A stretch of DNA of 64,000 nt from Alicyclobacillus_A sp963788285 (lineage in GTDB: Bacteria > Bacillota > Bacilli > Alicyclobacillales > Alicyclobacillaceae), in assembly GCA_963788285.1 (NCBI GenBank), contig CAWBGB010000015.1, positions 124,001 to 188,000 of the forward strand, in the 5' to 3' direction. The notes beneath the pieces are model-generated. The model saw only the letters and a list, made by a program, of their open reading frames with translations. It did not search any database and was not told the DNA's origin. Positions 35,094-44,496 of the stretch are shown in pieces. A program made the position numbers and the translations under genes. Position 1 is the stretch's first letter. The number at the start of each line of letters is the position of its first letter.

Positions 35094-36222
35094 TCCCTAC
35101 GCGGTAGTGGCCATCACCAAACACGGCACGGCCATTGCGCGGCGAATTCAGGAGCAGATGTCGGTTGTGGATGTCTACTACCCAGAAAAATTTGCACAAG
35201 GTGACGAATCCTTGCGGGGGATCACCCTGTTTTCCGACTCGGTCGTGAATCACGTTCCGGATCTTTTTTCCAGATACAGCGGGCTTATCGGCATCTTTTC
35301 CCTCGGCGCCATGGTTCGTCTTATTGCACCACTGCTTCGCGACAAGAAGACAGACCCTGCGGTGGTCGTCGTGGATGACCGCGCAGAGCACGTCATCAGC
35401 GTTCTGTCGGGGCATCTCGGGGGTGCCAACGATTTAACGCATCGAGTGGCACAAGCGCTCCACGCACGCCCGGTCATCACCACAGCCTCAGACGTTGGAC
35501 AGACCATTGCCGTAGATTTGCTGGGGCGCGCCTTTGGATGGGAGATTGAAAACTTCGAGAAGGTCACAGAGGTCAGTGCCGCAGTCGTCAATGAGGAGCG
35601 CGTTCACATCATTCAGGAAGCCGGCGAAGTGGACTGGTGGCCGTATCAAAAACCCATGCCCAGTCATTTGTCGGTGTTTCACAGTGTGGAAGAATCTTTG
35701 AAACAGTCGTTTGATGCAGCACTCGTCATCACGCCTCGTTTGCTCACGGAGGAGGAGACACAGCGACTTCTGACGAGAGGGGTGCTGTACCGGCCGAAAG
35801 TCATCGTCCTCGGTGTAGGCTGCAACCGGGGAACTACGGCCGAAGAGATTGAATCGGTCATCGTAGAAACACTGACATCCGCTCGGTTGTCCATGAAAAG
35901 CGTTCGCAACGTGGCAACCATCGACCGCAAAGCGGACGAAGCCGGTCTACTTGCAGTCTGTGAAAAATACCATTGGCCGCTTGTGACGTACACCGCGGAA
36001 GAACTCAATGCGGTGGACATACCGAATCCATCGGAAACTGTCTTTCACTACATCGGAGCGTACGGTGTCAGCGAGCCTGCAGCGCGTCTCTCCTCAGGTG
36101 CAGAGGGCTGGGTCGTGGAGAAAGTTAGAAGCGGTAACGTCACGGTGTCGGTCTGCATCGTCCCCCACGGGGCAGCCATCGACCAAGTACCAGCCTTATC
36201 GCCTGTAGCAAAGGAACGGTGA
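35086..36222 (+). CDS. cbiG: Cobalt-precorrin-5A hydrolase CbiG
   Basis: It opens the delta-lactone ring and releases acetaldehyde. The central conserved region GAMVRLIAPLLRDKKTDPAV and HVISVLSGHLGGANDLTHRV are typical. The C-terminal domain has VLGVGCNRGTTAEEIESVI and RNVATIDRKADEAGLLAV. All are in one frame of 378 aa. The start lies within the last 8 bases of cbiF. Confidence 0.95.
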   Translation: MTNPYAVVAITKHGTAIARRIQEQMSVVDVYYPEKFAQGDESLRGITLFSDSVVNHVPDLFSRYSGLIGIFSLGAMVRLIAPLLRDKKTDPAVVVVDDRAEHVISVLSGHLGGANDLTHRVAQALHARPVITTASDVGQTIAVDLLGRAFGWEIENFEKVTEVSAAVVNEERVHIIQEAGEVDWWPYQKPMPSHLSVFHSVEESLKQSFDAALVITPRLLTEEETQRLLTRGVLYRPKVIVLGVGCNRGTTAEEIESVIVETLTSARLSMKSVRNVATIDRKADEAGLLAVCEKYHWPLVTYTAEELNAVDIPNPSETVFHYIGAYGVSEPAARLSSGAEGWVVEKVRSGNVTVSVCIVPHGAAIDQVPALSPVAKER

Positions 36223-36247
36223 TGCACACTGGAAAGGGGACATCTTG

Positions 36248-37654
36248 ATGAATCGAACACGCATTGTGATTGCTGGCACGAACAGCGGTGCCGGTAAAAC
36301 CACCGTGACCCTGGGGCTCATGGCCGCTTTGCGTAGGCGGCACCTGAACGTACAGGGATTTAAAGTCGGACCGGATTACATTGACCCCAGTTACCACACC
36401 GTGTTGACGGGACGTCCTTCCCGAAATTTGGACACCTGGATGATGGAACCCCGTGTTGTCCGGGAAGTGTTCCACCGGGGAAGTGAGGGTGCAGATGTCT
36501 CTGTGATTGAAGGTGTCATGGGGATGTACGACGGAAAGGACCCACTCACCAACACGGGCAGCACGGCTGAGGTGAGCTGTCTGTTGCAGGCGCCAGTCCT
36601 TCTCGTTGTCAATGTCGCGAGCATGGCTCGTAGCGCCGCTGCAGTTGTGCTGGGATTTCAGCAGTTGGATCCGAATGTGCGGATTGTCGGCGTTATCGTC
36701 AATCGAGTCGGCAGCCAAGGCCATTACGAACTGGTTAAGGCCGCCATCGAACAAGTGTGCCGTGTGCCGGTTGTAGGTTATTTCACGAAACAAGAGACGC
36801 TGCAGATTCCCGAACGGCACTTGGGTCTCATTCCGGCCCTTGAACGAGGCGAAATGAATGCGTTGTTCGACGCACTGGCGGACGCCGTGGAAGCGACCGT
36901 GGATGTGGAACAAGTTCTGCAACTTGCTCGACAGGCGGCACCGTGGAAAGAACCGGAACCCACTTTGTTCGTCGGCGAAAAGCATGATCCCGTTGCGACG
37001 ATTGCCGTGGCCCGCGACAGAGCTTTCAACTTTTACTATCCGGAAAACCTCGAACTACTTGAATGGTACGGTGCTCGTCTAGTGGAATTCCGGCCACTTG
37101 CCGGTGAACCCATCCCTGAGCACGCGGATGGAGTCTATATCGGTGGTGGATTCCCTGAGGAATTCGCCGCGACGCTTAGTCAGTACGCGGCGGTGAAAGC
37201 CAGTCTGCGCCGCGCAGTGGCTGACGGGATGCCCGTCTTTGCCGAATGCGGCGGTTTTATGTACTTGACGGAATCGCTTACGGATAGACAGGGTGAAACA
37301 CATCCAATGGCAGGCGTCGTTCCGGCCTCCGTCGCGATGCAATCCCGACTGGCGGCACTTGGCTACCGGGAAGTGACGGCAACCCGGGACACGCTGTTGC
37401 TCCCGGCGGGAGAGCGCGCCCGTGGCCATGAGTTCCATTACTCAACGGTTACATATCACGAGCCTGAAAACTGGCCCTTTGCGTACGAGACTGAAGGATT
37501 GCGTGGGAGAAAGTTGGAAGGTTACGCACAAGCCAATGTATTGGCGGGGTATACCCACTTACACTTTGCATCAAATCCGAGCATCGCAAAAAGGTTTGTC
37601 GCAGCCTGCAAGCGATACAAGGACGAGCACACAACAAGGCCGGTGACAACGTAA
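36248..37654 (+). CDS. cbiA: Cobyrinate a,c-diamide synthase CbiA
   Basis: This ATP-dependent glutamine amidotransferase amidates side chains a and c. The P-loop region IAGTNSGAGKTTVTLGLM is near residue 5. QGFKVGPDYIDPSYH follows, then the AAA-like MGMYDGK. The glutaminase domain has the nucleophile Cys in VFAECGGFMYLTE and the late His in YTHLHFASNP. ATG 36248 follows GAAAGGGG. The stop overlaps the next ATG by one base. Confidence 0.95.
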   Translation: MNRTRIVIAGTNSGAGKTTVTLGLMAALRRRHLNVQGFKVGPDYIDPSYHTVLTGRPSRNLDTWMMEPRVVREVFHRGSEGADVSVIEGVMGMYDGKDPLTNTGSTAEVSCLLQAPVLLVVNVASMARSAAAVVLGFQQLDPNVRIVGVIVNRVGSQGHYELVKAAIEQVCRVPVVGYFTKQETLQIPERHLGLIPALERGEMNALFDALADAVEATVDVEQVLQLARQAAPWKEPEPTLFVGEKHDPVATIAVARDRAFNFYYPENLELLEWYGARLVEFRPLAGEPIPEHADGVYIGGGFPEEFAATLSQYAAVKASLRRAVADGMPVFAECGGFMYLTESLTDRQGETHPMAGVVPASVAMQSRLAALGYREVTATRDTLLLPAGERARGHEFHYSTVTYHEPENWPFAYETEGLRGRKLEGYAQANVLAGYTHLHFASNPSIAKRFVAACKRYKDEHTTRPVTT

Positions 37655-38645
37655 TGGTTCAGTCGCAGAGGCGGAACCTGATGTGGGTCGTGGTGTGGGT
37701 CACGCTCTTGCAGGTGGCCACGTTGCTGGGCCTCGTCGCAGCTCTTGCTCATTCAAGTGTCCTGTTTCCCTGGGTCTTGTGGCCTACCCCTTTGGCCTGC
37801 GCCATGCCATGGATGCTGATCATATTGCGGCGATCTTAACACCACCCACAAACTGGTGGGGGAAGGGAAACGGCCGACGGGGATTGGACCGTTCTTTTCC
37901 CTGGGCCACTCGTCTGTCGTGTTTGCACTCACGCTGTTGACCGTCTTGTCGGTTCACAAACTGACCGGAAGCGCCCACGTCAGCGAGTGGCTGGGTGCCG
38001 TGGGAACTGTGATATCTGCCAGTTACCTGTACTTGATTGGCGGATTCAACCTCCGCCCCTTCATTCACTCGATTTGTACACTGTTCGGAAGACATCGCGA
38101 GAGTAGGTCGTCCGTTCCGGTACATTTCTACGGTGGACTGGTCACTCGGCTATTTCATCGCTTGTTTGCTTTCGTGCGGTCGAGTAATCAGATGTTTTTC
38201 GTGGCCTGCTCTTCGGCCTCGGATTTGAAACAGCATCCGAAGTGGCTCTGTAAGCCATGTCCGCAACATCTTTAGCCAATGGCGTACCTGCCGTCTACGT
38301 ATTGGTGTTTTCGCTAGCGTTTACGGCTGGGATGAGCCTGCTCAATGCGGCAGACGGTGTTCTCATGTCGTCGACGCATGAATGGGTGCAGCGGACGGAA
38401 CACGCTCGTCACATCTACAACACCATCGTGACAGGCCTGTCCGTCGTTATGGCGTTTTCGTTGGAACAATTGAATGGATTCAATTGGACGGTCGTTACAT
38501 GTTTGGCAACGCACGTGTGGTAGTCTTTGCCAACCGGCTTAACTTTGGGTTACTCGGAGTGGGCATCGTTGGCCTGTCTCTCGTGAGTTTCCTGGTGTTG
38601 GCCTGGAAACGGAGGACACCCGTTCGGGTCAATGACCCGCTGTAG
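37654..38645 (+). pseudogene. Degenerate NiCoT (HoxN/NixA) nickel/cobalt transporter
   Basis: The family signature FGLRHAMDADHIAAI (H-x4-D-H) is readable at about 37792-37836 but not in the frame of the ATG at 37654. The next parts (GPFFSLGHSSVVFALTLLTV, then AVGTVISASYLYLIGGFN) are in a third frame. RLFHRLFAFVRSSNQMFFV, FSLAFTAGMSLLNAADGVLM (the second family signature) and a last TM segment (GLLGVGIVGLSLVSFLVLAW) follow in other frames. At least five frame changes and a stop at 38521 are seen. The gene sits between cbiA and cbiP, where a cobalt importer would be expected to work. Confidence 0.85.
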
Positions 38646-38673
38646 ATATCCTTGTGAAAAAGGGGGAGTCGCC

Positions 38674-40224
38674 GTGGCCAAAAGCCTCATGGTAATGGGG
38701 ACAGCTTCAAATGTAGGAAAGAGTGTCTTATGCACCGCCCTCTGTCGCATTCTCGTCCAGGACGGCTACAGAGTAGCGCCCTTTAAGGCACAAAATATGT
38801 CGCTCAACTCTGCGGTGACGGCGACAGGCCGAGAAATTGGCCGAGCCCAGGCGGTCCAAGCGGCCGCTTGCGGCATTGCTGCCAATGAACACATGAATCC
38901 GGTTTTATTGAAACCGACCAGCCTAGACAAGTCGCAGGTGGTTCTCCAGGGCCGAGTCTACGAGACAACGTCCGCACGGGCGTATTTTCAGGAACGAACC
39001 GGAGAAATCTGGGATGCAGTGGTGGAGAGTTTTCAGTACCTTGCAGCGCGCTATGACGTTCTTGTCATCGAAGGTGCAGGTAGCCCAGTCGAGATGAATT
39101 TGAAAGCCCGAGACATTGCCAACATGCGCACCGCTGAGCTTGCGGACGCCGACGTGCTGTTGGTGGCGGATATCGAACGAGGCGGCATCTTCGCCGCCGT
39201 TGTCGGGACCATGCAATTGCTGTCGGCGCGGGAACGTGGGCGGATCCGAGGCATTATTGTCAACAAGTTTCGCGGTGATCGCAGCCTGTTTGACGATGGT
39301 GTTCGACTGCTTGAAGAATACACGGGTGTGCCGGTGCTCGGTGTCATTCCACATATTCAGGATTTGGGCATTGAAGAGGAAGATTCCGTGGCCTTGGATG
39401 AAAGCCGATATCGCTCAGCGTCAGCTGACGCATCGGGTCGGGGGGAAGTTCGGATTGCGATCATCCAACTCCCGCACATTTCAAACTTCACGGACTTCGA
39501 CCCTCTGTTCCTCGAGCCCGACGTCCACGCGTACTTCTGTCGGCGACCGGAAGACGTCGGTGAAGCGCATGCCGTGCTTCTTCCCGGGACCAAGAACACT
39601 ATGGAAGACTTGCAGTGGCTCCGCGAAACGGGATTTGTAGACGTCCTCGTTCAGCGCCGCGAAGAAGGAGCGGTGGTTTTTGGCGTGTGTGGCGGTTACC
39701 AGATGCTGGGCAGGGAAGTCCGAGACCCAGAAGGCCATGAGTCGAGGATTCCTGTACGCAAAGGGCTTGGCTGGCTTCCGATTGTGACCACCTTGGAGCA
39801 TGAAAAAACAACAGTGCTCGTGCAAGGCAATCTCGAAGGTGCGTTTGCATCCATCCCCGTGTCAGGATACGAAATTCACATGGGCCAAAGCCTTGGCCTT
39901 TCAGGATATCAACCGTTCGCCACCGTCCGTCAAACTTTCGACCGTGTGACACGACCAGACGGGGCGGTCAACGCCGACGGAACTGTGATGGGGACCTACT
40001 TGCACGGGATTTTTGACAACGATGCGTTTCGTCGGGCCTGGCTGCACCAGGTTCGCGAGCGCTTTGGCATCTCACCCCCAGCGTCCTCCGAGTTGTCGAT
40101 GGCAGATACGCGCGCTCGAGCTTTCGACAGACTCGCAACGGTCGTGCGGGAACACCTGGAGATGGATGTGCTGTATCGAATGCTCGGGCACCCACCTCAC
40201 GATTGGAGTCTCTCGACATGCTGA
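38674..40224 (+). CDS. cbiP: Cobyric acid synthase CbiP/CobQ
   Basis: A glutamine-dependent enzyme that amidates side chains b, d, e and g of adenosylcobyrinate diamide. The N-terminal ATPase-like domain has MVMGTASNVGKSVLCTALCR and PFKAQNMSLNSAVTATGREIG. The amidotransferase domain has the Cys in VFGVCGGYQMLGREV and the His in MGTYLHGIFDN. GTG 38674 follows AAAGGGGGAG; upstream frame opening to 38632 has no similarity. The 3' end overlaps the phosphatase start by 7 bases. Confidence 0.95.
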   Translation: MAKSLMVMGTASNVGKSVLCTALCRILVQDGYRVAPFKAQNMSLNSAVTATGREIGRAQAVQAAACGIAANEHMNPVLLKPTSLDKSQVVLQGRVYETTSARAYFQERTGEIWDAVVESFQYLAARYDVLVIEGAGSPVEMNLKARDIANMRTAELADADVLLVADIERGGIFAAVVGTMQLLSARERGRIRGIIVNKFRGDRSLFDDGVRLLEEYTGVPVLGVIPHIQDLGIEEEDSVALDESRYRSASADASGRGEVRIAIIQLPHISNFTDFDPLFLEPDVHAYFCRRPEDVGEAHAVLLPGTKNTMEDLQWLRETGFVDVLVQRREEGAVVFGVCGGYQMLGREVRDPEGHESRIPVRKGLGWLPIVTTLEHEKTTVLVQGNLEGAFASIPVSGYEIHMGQSLGLSGYQPFATVRQTFDRVTRPDGAVNADGTVMGTYLHGIFDNDAFRRAWLHQVRERFGISPPASSELSMADTRARAFDRLATVVREHLEMDVLYRMLGHPPHDWSLSTC

Positions 40225-40796
40225 TCTTCCTTCGACACGGTCAAACCGATTGGAATCGCGAAGGTCGCATTCAAGGGACGTTGGATATACCGCTGTCTGA
40301 TACAGGGCGGCGTTGCGTCGAACAACTCGTGGAACAGCATCCGTGTCCTCACGTTCAGTGGATCTGGACCAGCCCACTGGCGCGTGCCCGAGCGACAGCC
40401 GCCATCCTCGCGAGGGGGTGGGCCAGAGGCAACGGCCAGTTGCCTGTTCGTGAGTTGGATCTCCTCGTGGAAAGAAACTATGGGATCTACCAGGGACAAC
40501 GATTGTCCGACCTACCCAAGACAGTTTTGGTGGAACGCGAGGAACTGCTTCAAGGGGATGGCGTGGAGCCCTGGCATCAGGTGGAGCGGCGCGTTGTAGA
40601 AGCGCTCCGGATGATTGCCGCTGGACCGGATGATGCGATTGTCGTTGTGCACGGCGGTTGGCTCAAGGCGATGCACGCATTGCTTCAGACTGGATTAGAA
40701 CAAGAGAACGCAGACAATCTTTCCTGCTTTTCACTGGAGCGTTCCACACTGGTCCTTGCGCTGTATGATATCCGTTCGAAGGAGGCGTCCTGGTGA
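40218..40796 (+). CDS. Histidine phosphatase, probable alpha-ribazole-5-phosphate phosphatase CobC-like (192 aa)
   Basis: The phosphoglycerate-mutase type motif is MLIFLRHGQTDWNREGRIQG with the catalytic His in RHG. IWTSPLARARATAAIL and VVVHGGWLKAMHALL supply the other conserved Arg and His. In cobalamin operons this family removes phosphate from alpha-ribazole phosphate or adenosylcobalamin phosphate. It overlaps cbiP by 7 bases and its stop overlaps the GTG of cbiB by 4. A second such gene lies at 42890-43549 on the other strand. Confidence 0.88.
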   Translation: MLIFLRHGQTDWNREGRIQGTLDIPLSDTGRRCVEQLVEQHPCPHVQWIWTSPLARARATAAILARGWARGNGQLPVRELDLLVERNYGIYQGQRLSDLPKTVLVEREELLQGDGVEPWHQVERRVVEALRMIAAGPDDAIVVVHGGWLKAMHALLQTGLEQENADNLSCFSLERSTLVLALYDIRSKEASW

Positions 40797-41770
40797 ACGA
40801 ACTGTTCGCCGTTGCGTTGGCGCTCTTGGTCGACCGGGTTGTTGGCGATCCCGCTTGGCTCCCTCATCCGGTCGTCATCATGGGCAAATATATCCGCAAG
40901 TTTGAGCGACGGGCAAATCACTGGGCAAGGGTATCCGCTATCCGATTGCGCTTGCGAGGGATTGCGCTCACATGGACGACGACGGTCGGGGCGGCACTGG
41001 TCACCGCCATGCTCTGGTGGGCAGCGCGGCAGGTATCTCCGGCGTTCGGAAGCCTCATCAACATCTGGCTCATCTCCACAACCATCGCTTGGAAAGGCCT
41101 AGAACAAGCTGGCAAGGACGTGTACCAGGCGCTGGATAAAGGTGGCCTTGACGCAGGAAGACGGGCAGTAGGTATGATTGTCGGACGTGACACAGAGACC
41201 ATGTCAGAAATGGATGTGGTGCGGGCCACCGTGGAGACGCTCGCCGAGAACATCGTGGATGCCATCGTCGCGCCGGTCCTGTTTGCGGCCCTGGGAGGGG
41301 CGCCACTGGCCATGTTTTACCGTGCCGCCAACACGCTCGACTCTATGGTAGGGTACAAGAACGAACGGTTTCAGCACTTCGGCTGGGCGTCTGCCCGGTT
41401 GGACGACGTCCTCAACTACGTCCCGGCACGCTTCACGGTGTGTCTGATGTATCTGGCGCTCTGCGTTCGTCATCGTCCTGCTGCATCCGCTTGGCGAGTC
41501 ATGCTTCGAGACGCGCGCAAACACCCCAGCCCAAATAGTGGTTTGCCGGAGGCCATGATGGCAGGTGGCTTATCTGTCCAACTCGGCGGCTGGAATCGGT
41601 ACGGGGGAATCCCTTCATTTCGGGCCCATCTGGGAGACGCGGTGGAATCCCTGACGCGTGAGCGCATTCCGGAGGCCACCGAGGTCGTAAACGACACCAC
41701 ATGGATCCTCTTGTCTCTCGTCAGTGTGGGAGGAGGCGCGATATGGTTCTCCTTGGTGGGTTTATACTAG
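40793..41770 (+). CDS. cbiB: Adenosylcobinamide-phosphate synthase CbiB
   Basis: An integral membrane protein that attaches the aminopropanol (or phosphate) arm to cobyric acid. Conserved segments are LLVDRVVGDPAWLPHPVVIMG, GRDTETMSEMDVVRATVETLAENIVDAIVAP split over two regions, and the loop with YRAANTLDSMVGYKNERF. Two or three hydrophobic stretches are seen. GTG 40793 overlaps the phosphatase stop. It ends 84 bases before the PLP enzyme gene. Confidence 0.94.
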   Translation: MNELFAVALALLVDRVVGDPAWLPHPVVIMGKYIRKFERRANHWARVSAIRLRLRGIALTWTTTVGAALVTAMLWWAARQVSPAFGSLINIWLISTTIAWKGLEQAGKDVYQALDKGGLDAGRRAVGMIVGRDTETMSEMDVVRATVETLAENIVDAIVAPVLFAALGGAPLAMFYRAANTLDSMVGYKNERFQHFGWASARLDDVLNYVPARFTVCLMYLALCVRHRPAASAWRVMLRDARKHPSPNSGLPEAMMAGGLSVQLGGWNRYGGIPSFRAHLGDAVESLTRERIPEATEVVNDTTWILLSLVSVGGGAIWFSLVGLY

Positions 41771-41854
41771 CGCTACAATATTGCACCATCTTGCCTATTG
41801 CGCTGGGCTCACATCCTGGTTCGCAGTACGACCGTATGAAAGGGGGGAGGTTGT

Positions 41855-42943
41855 GTGCACGGGGGCAGAATCTATGAGTATGCAGAAACAGACGGTATCC
41901 CGGTGGACTCCATACTGGATTTCAGCGCGAATCTTCACCCATTCGGACCGCCAACCTCGGTTCTGGAGGCCATTCAATCTGCACTGCCGCTCATTCAGCA
42001 CTACCCAGACGAGCGGCAGATGCGTGTAAAGGAAGTGCTATCGGAACGTTTCACCGTACCGATAGAAAGCCTGGTCTGCGGAAACGGCGCGTCAGAAGTG
42101 ATGGATCTCGTTTTTCGCACAATCAAACCACAACGAACGTGGATCTTAGAGCCGGCATTTGGGGAATACGAGACCATCGCGCGGCGATGCGGATCCGCCG
42201 TCATGCGATGCGCTCTGCGAGAAGATGACGCGTTTACACTGCCGCTTGCAAAATTGTCCGAGTGGGTTTCGGAAGACGATATGGTCGTCATCAATACACC
42301 ACATAACCCATCGGGGCGCCACTTTCCCAAATCCAGTTGGTTTCACGCGGCCCGGTCTTGGACGAAACGCGGCGTACACGTACTCGTAGACGAATCGTTC
42401 CTCGACTTCATGGAAAGCGATGGAGTAGAGTCGGGCATGTGCGAATCTGTGCATAACCCCCGGTGGCACACCATTCGCTCTGCCACAAAAATTTTCGCCA
42501 TTCCAGGTCTGCGCTTCGGGTTCGCCGTACTGCATCCCGATGTGGCGCGGCGTGTGAATGAAAACCGAGACGGGTGGAGCGTGAATGCGCTGGCACAAGT
42601 GGCAGCTACAGCGGCTTATCAGGAACCGTCGTGGCTTGTCCAGACGCACAATTGGCTCGCACAAGCGCACGCCTTCGCGCACAGCACGTGGGGAGCAGAT
42701 GCACGTATCCACATGTTTCCGTTTGATGTAAACTTCTTTTTAATCCGGTTGCAGAGTGACGAGGTGAGTCTCCTGGTTCAGGAACAACTGCGACGCCATG
42801 GTATCTACGTCCGCAACTGCGGATCATTCCGCCTCCTTGGTCCCGCGTATATCCGCATTGCGCTGCGGACGGAAGCCGAAAACCGAATGTTATGGCAGAC
42901 GTTCTCGGATCTGTTGGATAGAACGAGTGAGCGTTTCGGGTAA
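41855..42943 (+). CDS. cobD: L-threonine-O-3-phosphate decarboxylase CobD (PLP-dependent)
   Basis: It makes aminopropanol phosphate, the arm linking corrin ring and lower ligand. Class I/II aminotransferase features: ILDFSANLHPFGPP, CGNGASEVMDLVFR, NTPHNPSGRHFP, the Asp in VLVDESFLDFM and the PLP Lys in SATKIFAIPGLRFGFA. GTG 41855 follows GGGGGGAGG. Its end overlaps the convergent phosphatase by 54 bases. Confidence 0.92.
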   Translation: MHGGRIYEYAETDGIPVDSILDFSANLHPFGPPTSVLEAIQSALPLIQHYPDERQMRVKEVLSERFTVPIESLVCGNGASEVMDLVFRTIKPQRTWILEPAFGEYETIARRCGSAVMRCALREDDAFTLPLAKLSEWVSEDDMVVINTPHNPSGRHFPKSSWFHAARSWTKRGVHVLVDESFLDFMESDGVESGMCESVHNPRWHTIRSATKIFAIPGLRFGFAVLHPDVARRVNENRDGWSVNALAQVAATAAYQEPSWLVQTHNWLAQAHAFAHSTWGADARIHMFPFDVNFFLIRLQSDEVSLLVQEQLRRHGIYVRNCGSFRLLGPAYIRIALRTEAENRMLWQTFSDLLDRTSERFG

Positions 42944-43549
42944 ATGTGTGGTGTCATTCCATCGTACAACCTGTGGCGAATCCATAGAAGAGAAGACGAC
43001 TTCGGAAATGCTGGCGTGGCTCGGTTGCCATTTCTGAAACGCACCGAGCGGCTGGTTCTCCAAGTGGCAGCGCCACAGCCCAAGCATCGCTCCGTGTGTC
43101 ACTACGCAGACCGTGCCGGTTCCAGGCCGTTGCACGATATCTTCAATGGCAGCCATCATCCTGCGAAGTGCGTGACTGCGGAGTTCTCCACCCGGGAATG
43201 CAAAATCCGAAACGTTTGCGTCCAATGCTTTATCAATCAGTTCTTTGTGTTGCTCATACGCTGTAAATACGGAAAGGCCATCCATGATTCCGAGATCGAT
43301 TTCAGCCAGTCGGGCATCCCGCAGAACGGGCCGTCCCCCCTGTTGTTCTGCAATTGCTGTCGCTGTTTGCCAGGCACGCTGGAGTGGACTGGAGAATATG
43401 TGCGATATTGGTTTCCCCTGAAGCCGGATTGCAAGACACTGCGCTTGTTCAAATCCGAGAGGATGCAAGGAGACATCCCGCTGGCCGATAAATCGATAAG
43501 CGAGGTTATCCGCTGTCACGGCGTGTCGGACAAAAAGCAGATGATTCAA
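42890..43549 (-). CDS. Histidine phosphatase on the antisense strand (second CobC-like, 219 aa)
   Basis: The N-terminal motif is LLFVRHAVTADNLAYRFIG, with RHA in place of the usual RHG. Further conserved parts are HIFSSPLQRAWQTATAI, LAEIDLGIMDGL and VCVVTHGAMLGLWRCHL. It lies opposite to the cobalamin operon and overlaps the 3' end of cobD by 54 bases. It may be an alpha-ribazole phosphatase that is expressed separately, or a general phosphatase. Confidence 0.85.
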   Translation of the reverse strand: MNHLLFVRHAVTADNLAYRFIGQRDVSLHPLGFEQAQCLAIRLQGKPISHIFSSPLQRAWQTATAIAEQQGGRPVLRDARLAEIDLGIMDGLSVFTAYEQHKELIDKALDANVSDFAFPGGELRSHALRRMMAAIEDIVQRPGTGTVCVVTHGAMLGLWRCHLENQPLGAFQKWQPSHASISEVVFSSMDSPQVVRWNDTTHLPETLTRSIQQIRERLP

Positions 43550-43662
43550 AGGACAAGTCCCTCCTCAGATGTTCGTTGTCTATGATGCCGAAGAAGCCAT
43601 CACGGTGCAATGGGGAAGGGCTTGGAGAACACAAATGGATAAAAAGAACGGAGGAATGTCAA

Positions 43663-44496
43663 GTGGAGGGGTTGCAAGGGAAAACGGTCGTTTTAACTGG
43701 AACCCGAAGGACTGACGAACTTCGCACACTGGTGGAAAAATTGGGGGGCACAGCCGTTCTGCGGCCACTCCAGGGAGTTGTCAAAGCGGACCCAGACTAT
43801 GTGCGAGGCGAATTGCAAAAACTTCTTGGTCAACCGTTCGATTGGATGATTTTCACGACGGGAATGGGCGTTGAACTGTTGCACCAAAGCGCGCAATCGT
43901 CTCTTCAAGAGACACAATTTCTGGCGGCTTTGCGCCACGCTCATGTCGCGGTACGTGGGTACAAGACAGCACGATATCTCAAGTCCATCGGCATTGAGGC
44001 TGAAGTCCGCGATGAGGACGGAACGACGGCCAGTCTACTGACGGCGATGGAACGTACAGGGCTGTCCAACAAGACGGTGGCGTTGCAACTGCATGGAGAA
44101 CCTGCCCCAGACTTGGTTGACGTATTGCGGCATCGGGCGTCTTACGTTCAAGAGATATTGCCGTACCGACACGTCCCTCCGGAAACCGCTACGCTTGAAG
44201 TACTCCTCGGGGAAATCCTCGAAGCGAAAGTGGATGCTGTCACGTTTACGAGCACGCCGCAGGTACGATTCCTCATGGATTACGCGCGCAGTCGGCAGTG
44301 CAAAGACGCACTGATTGCGGCGTTTTCACGAATCGTCCCCGTGGCCGTTGGAAAAGTCACTGCTGATGCCTTGCGGACCGAAGGAATCACACAGGTGATC
44401 TGGCCAAAGGAAGAGCGAATGGGGAGTATGATGATTGCCCTTGCTCGATATTTCGCAGATAGAGACACCAACACCACAAAGGAGGCTCGCACGTGA
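43663..44496 (+). CDS. hemD: Uroporphyrinogen-III synthase HemD
   Basis: The N-terminal LQGKTVVLTGTRRTDELRTLVE, the middle WMIFTTGMGVELLHQ (an S/TxxG-type segment), and VTFTSTPQVRFLMDYARS in the second lobe fit the bilobed HemD fold. It closes the tetrapyrrole ring with inversion of ring D. GTG 43663 is the start, with GGAGG 8 bases upstream; an ATG at 43656 is in another frame. Four-base overlap with sirC. A copy inside a B12 operon provides precursor for the pathway. Confidence 0.88.
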   Translation: MEGLQGKTVVLTGTRRTDELRTLVEKLGGTAVLRPLQGVVKADPDYVRGELQKLLGQPFDWMIFTTGMGVELLHQSAQSSLQETQFLAALRHAHVAVRGYKTARYLKSIGIEAEVRDEDGTTASLLTAMERTGLSNKTVALQLHGEPAPDLVDVLRHRASYVQEILPYRHVPPETATLEVLLGEILEAKVDAVTFTSTPQVRFLMDYARSRQCKDALIAAFSRIVPVAVGKVTADALRTEGITQVIWPKEERMGSMMIALARYFADRDTNTTKEART

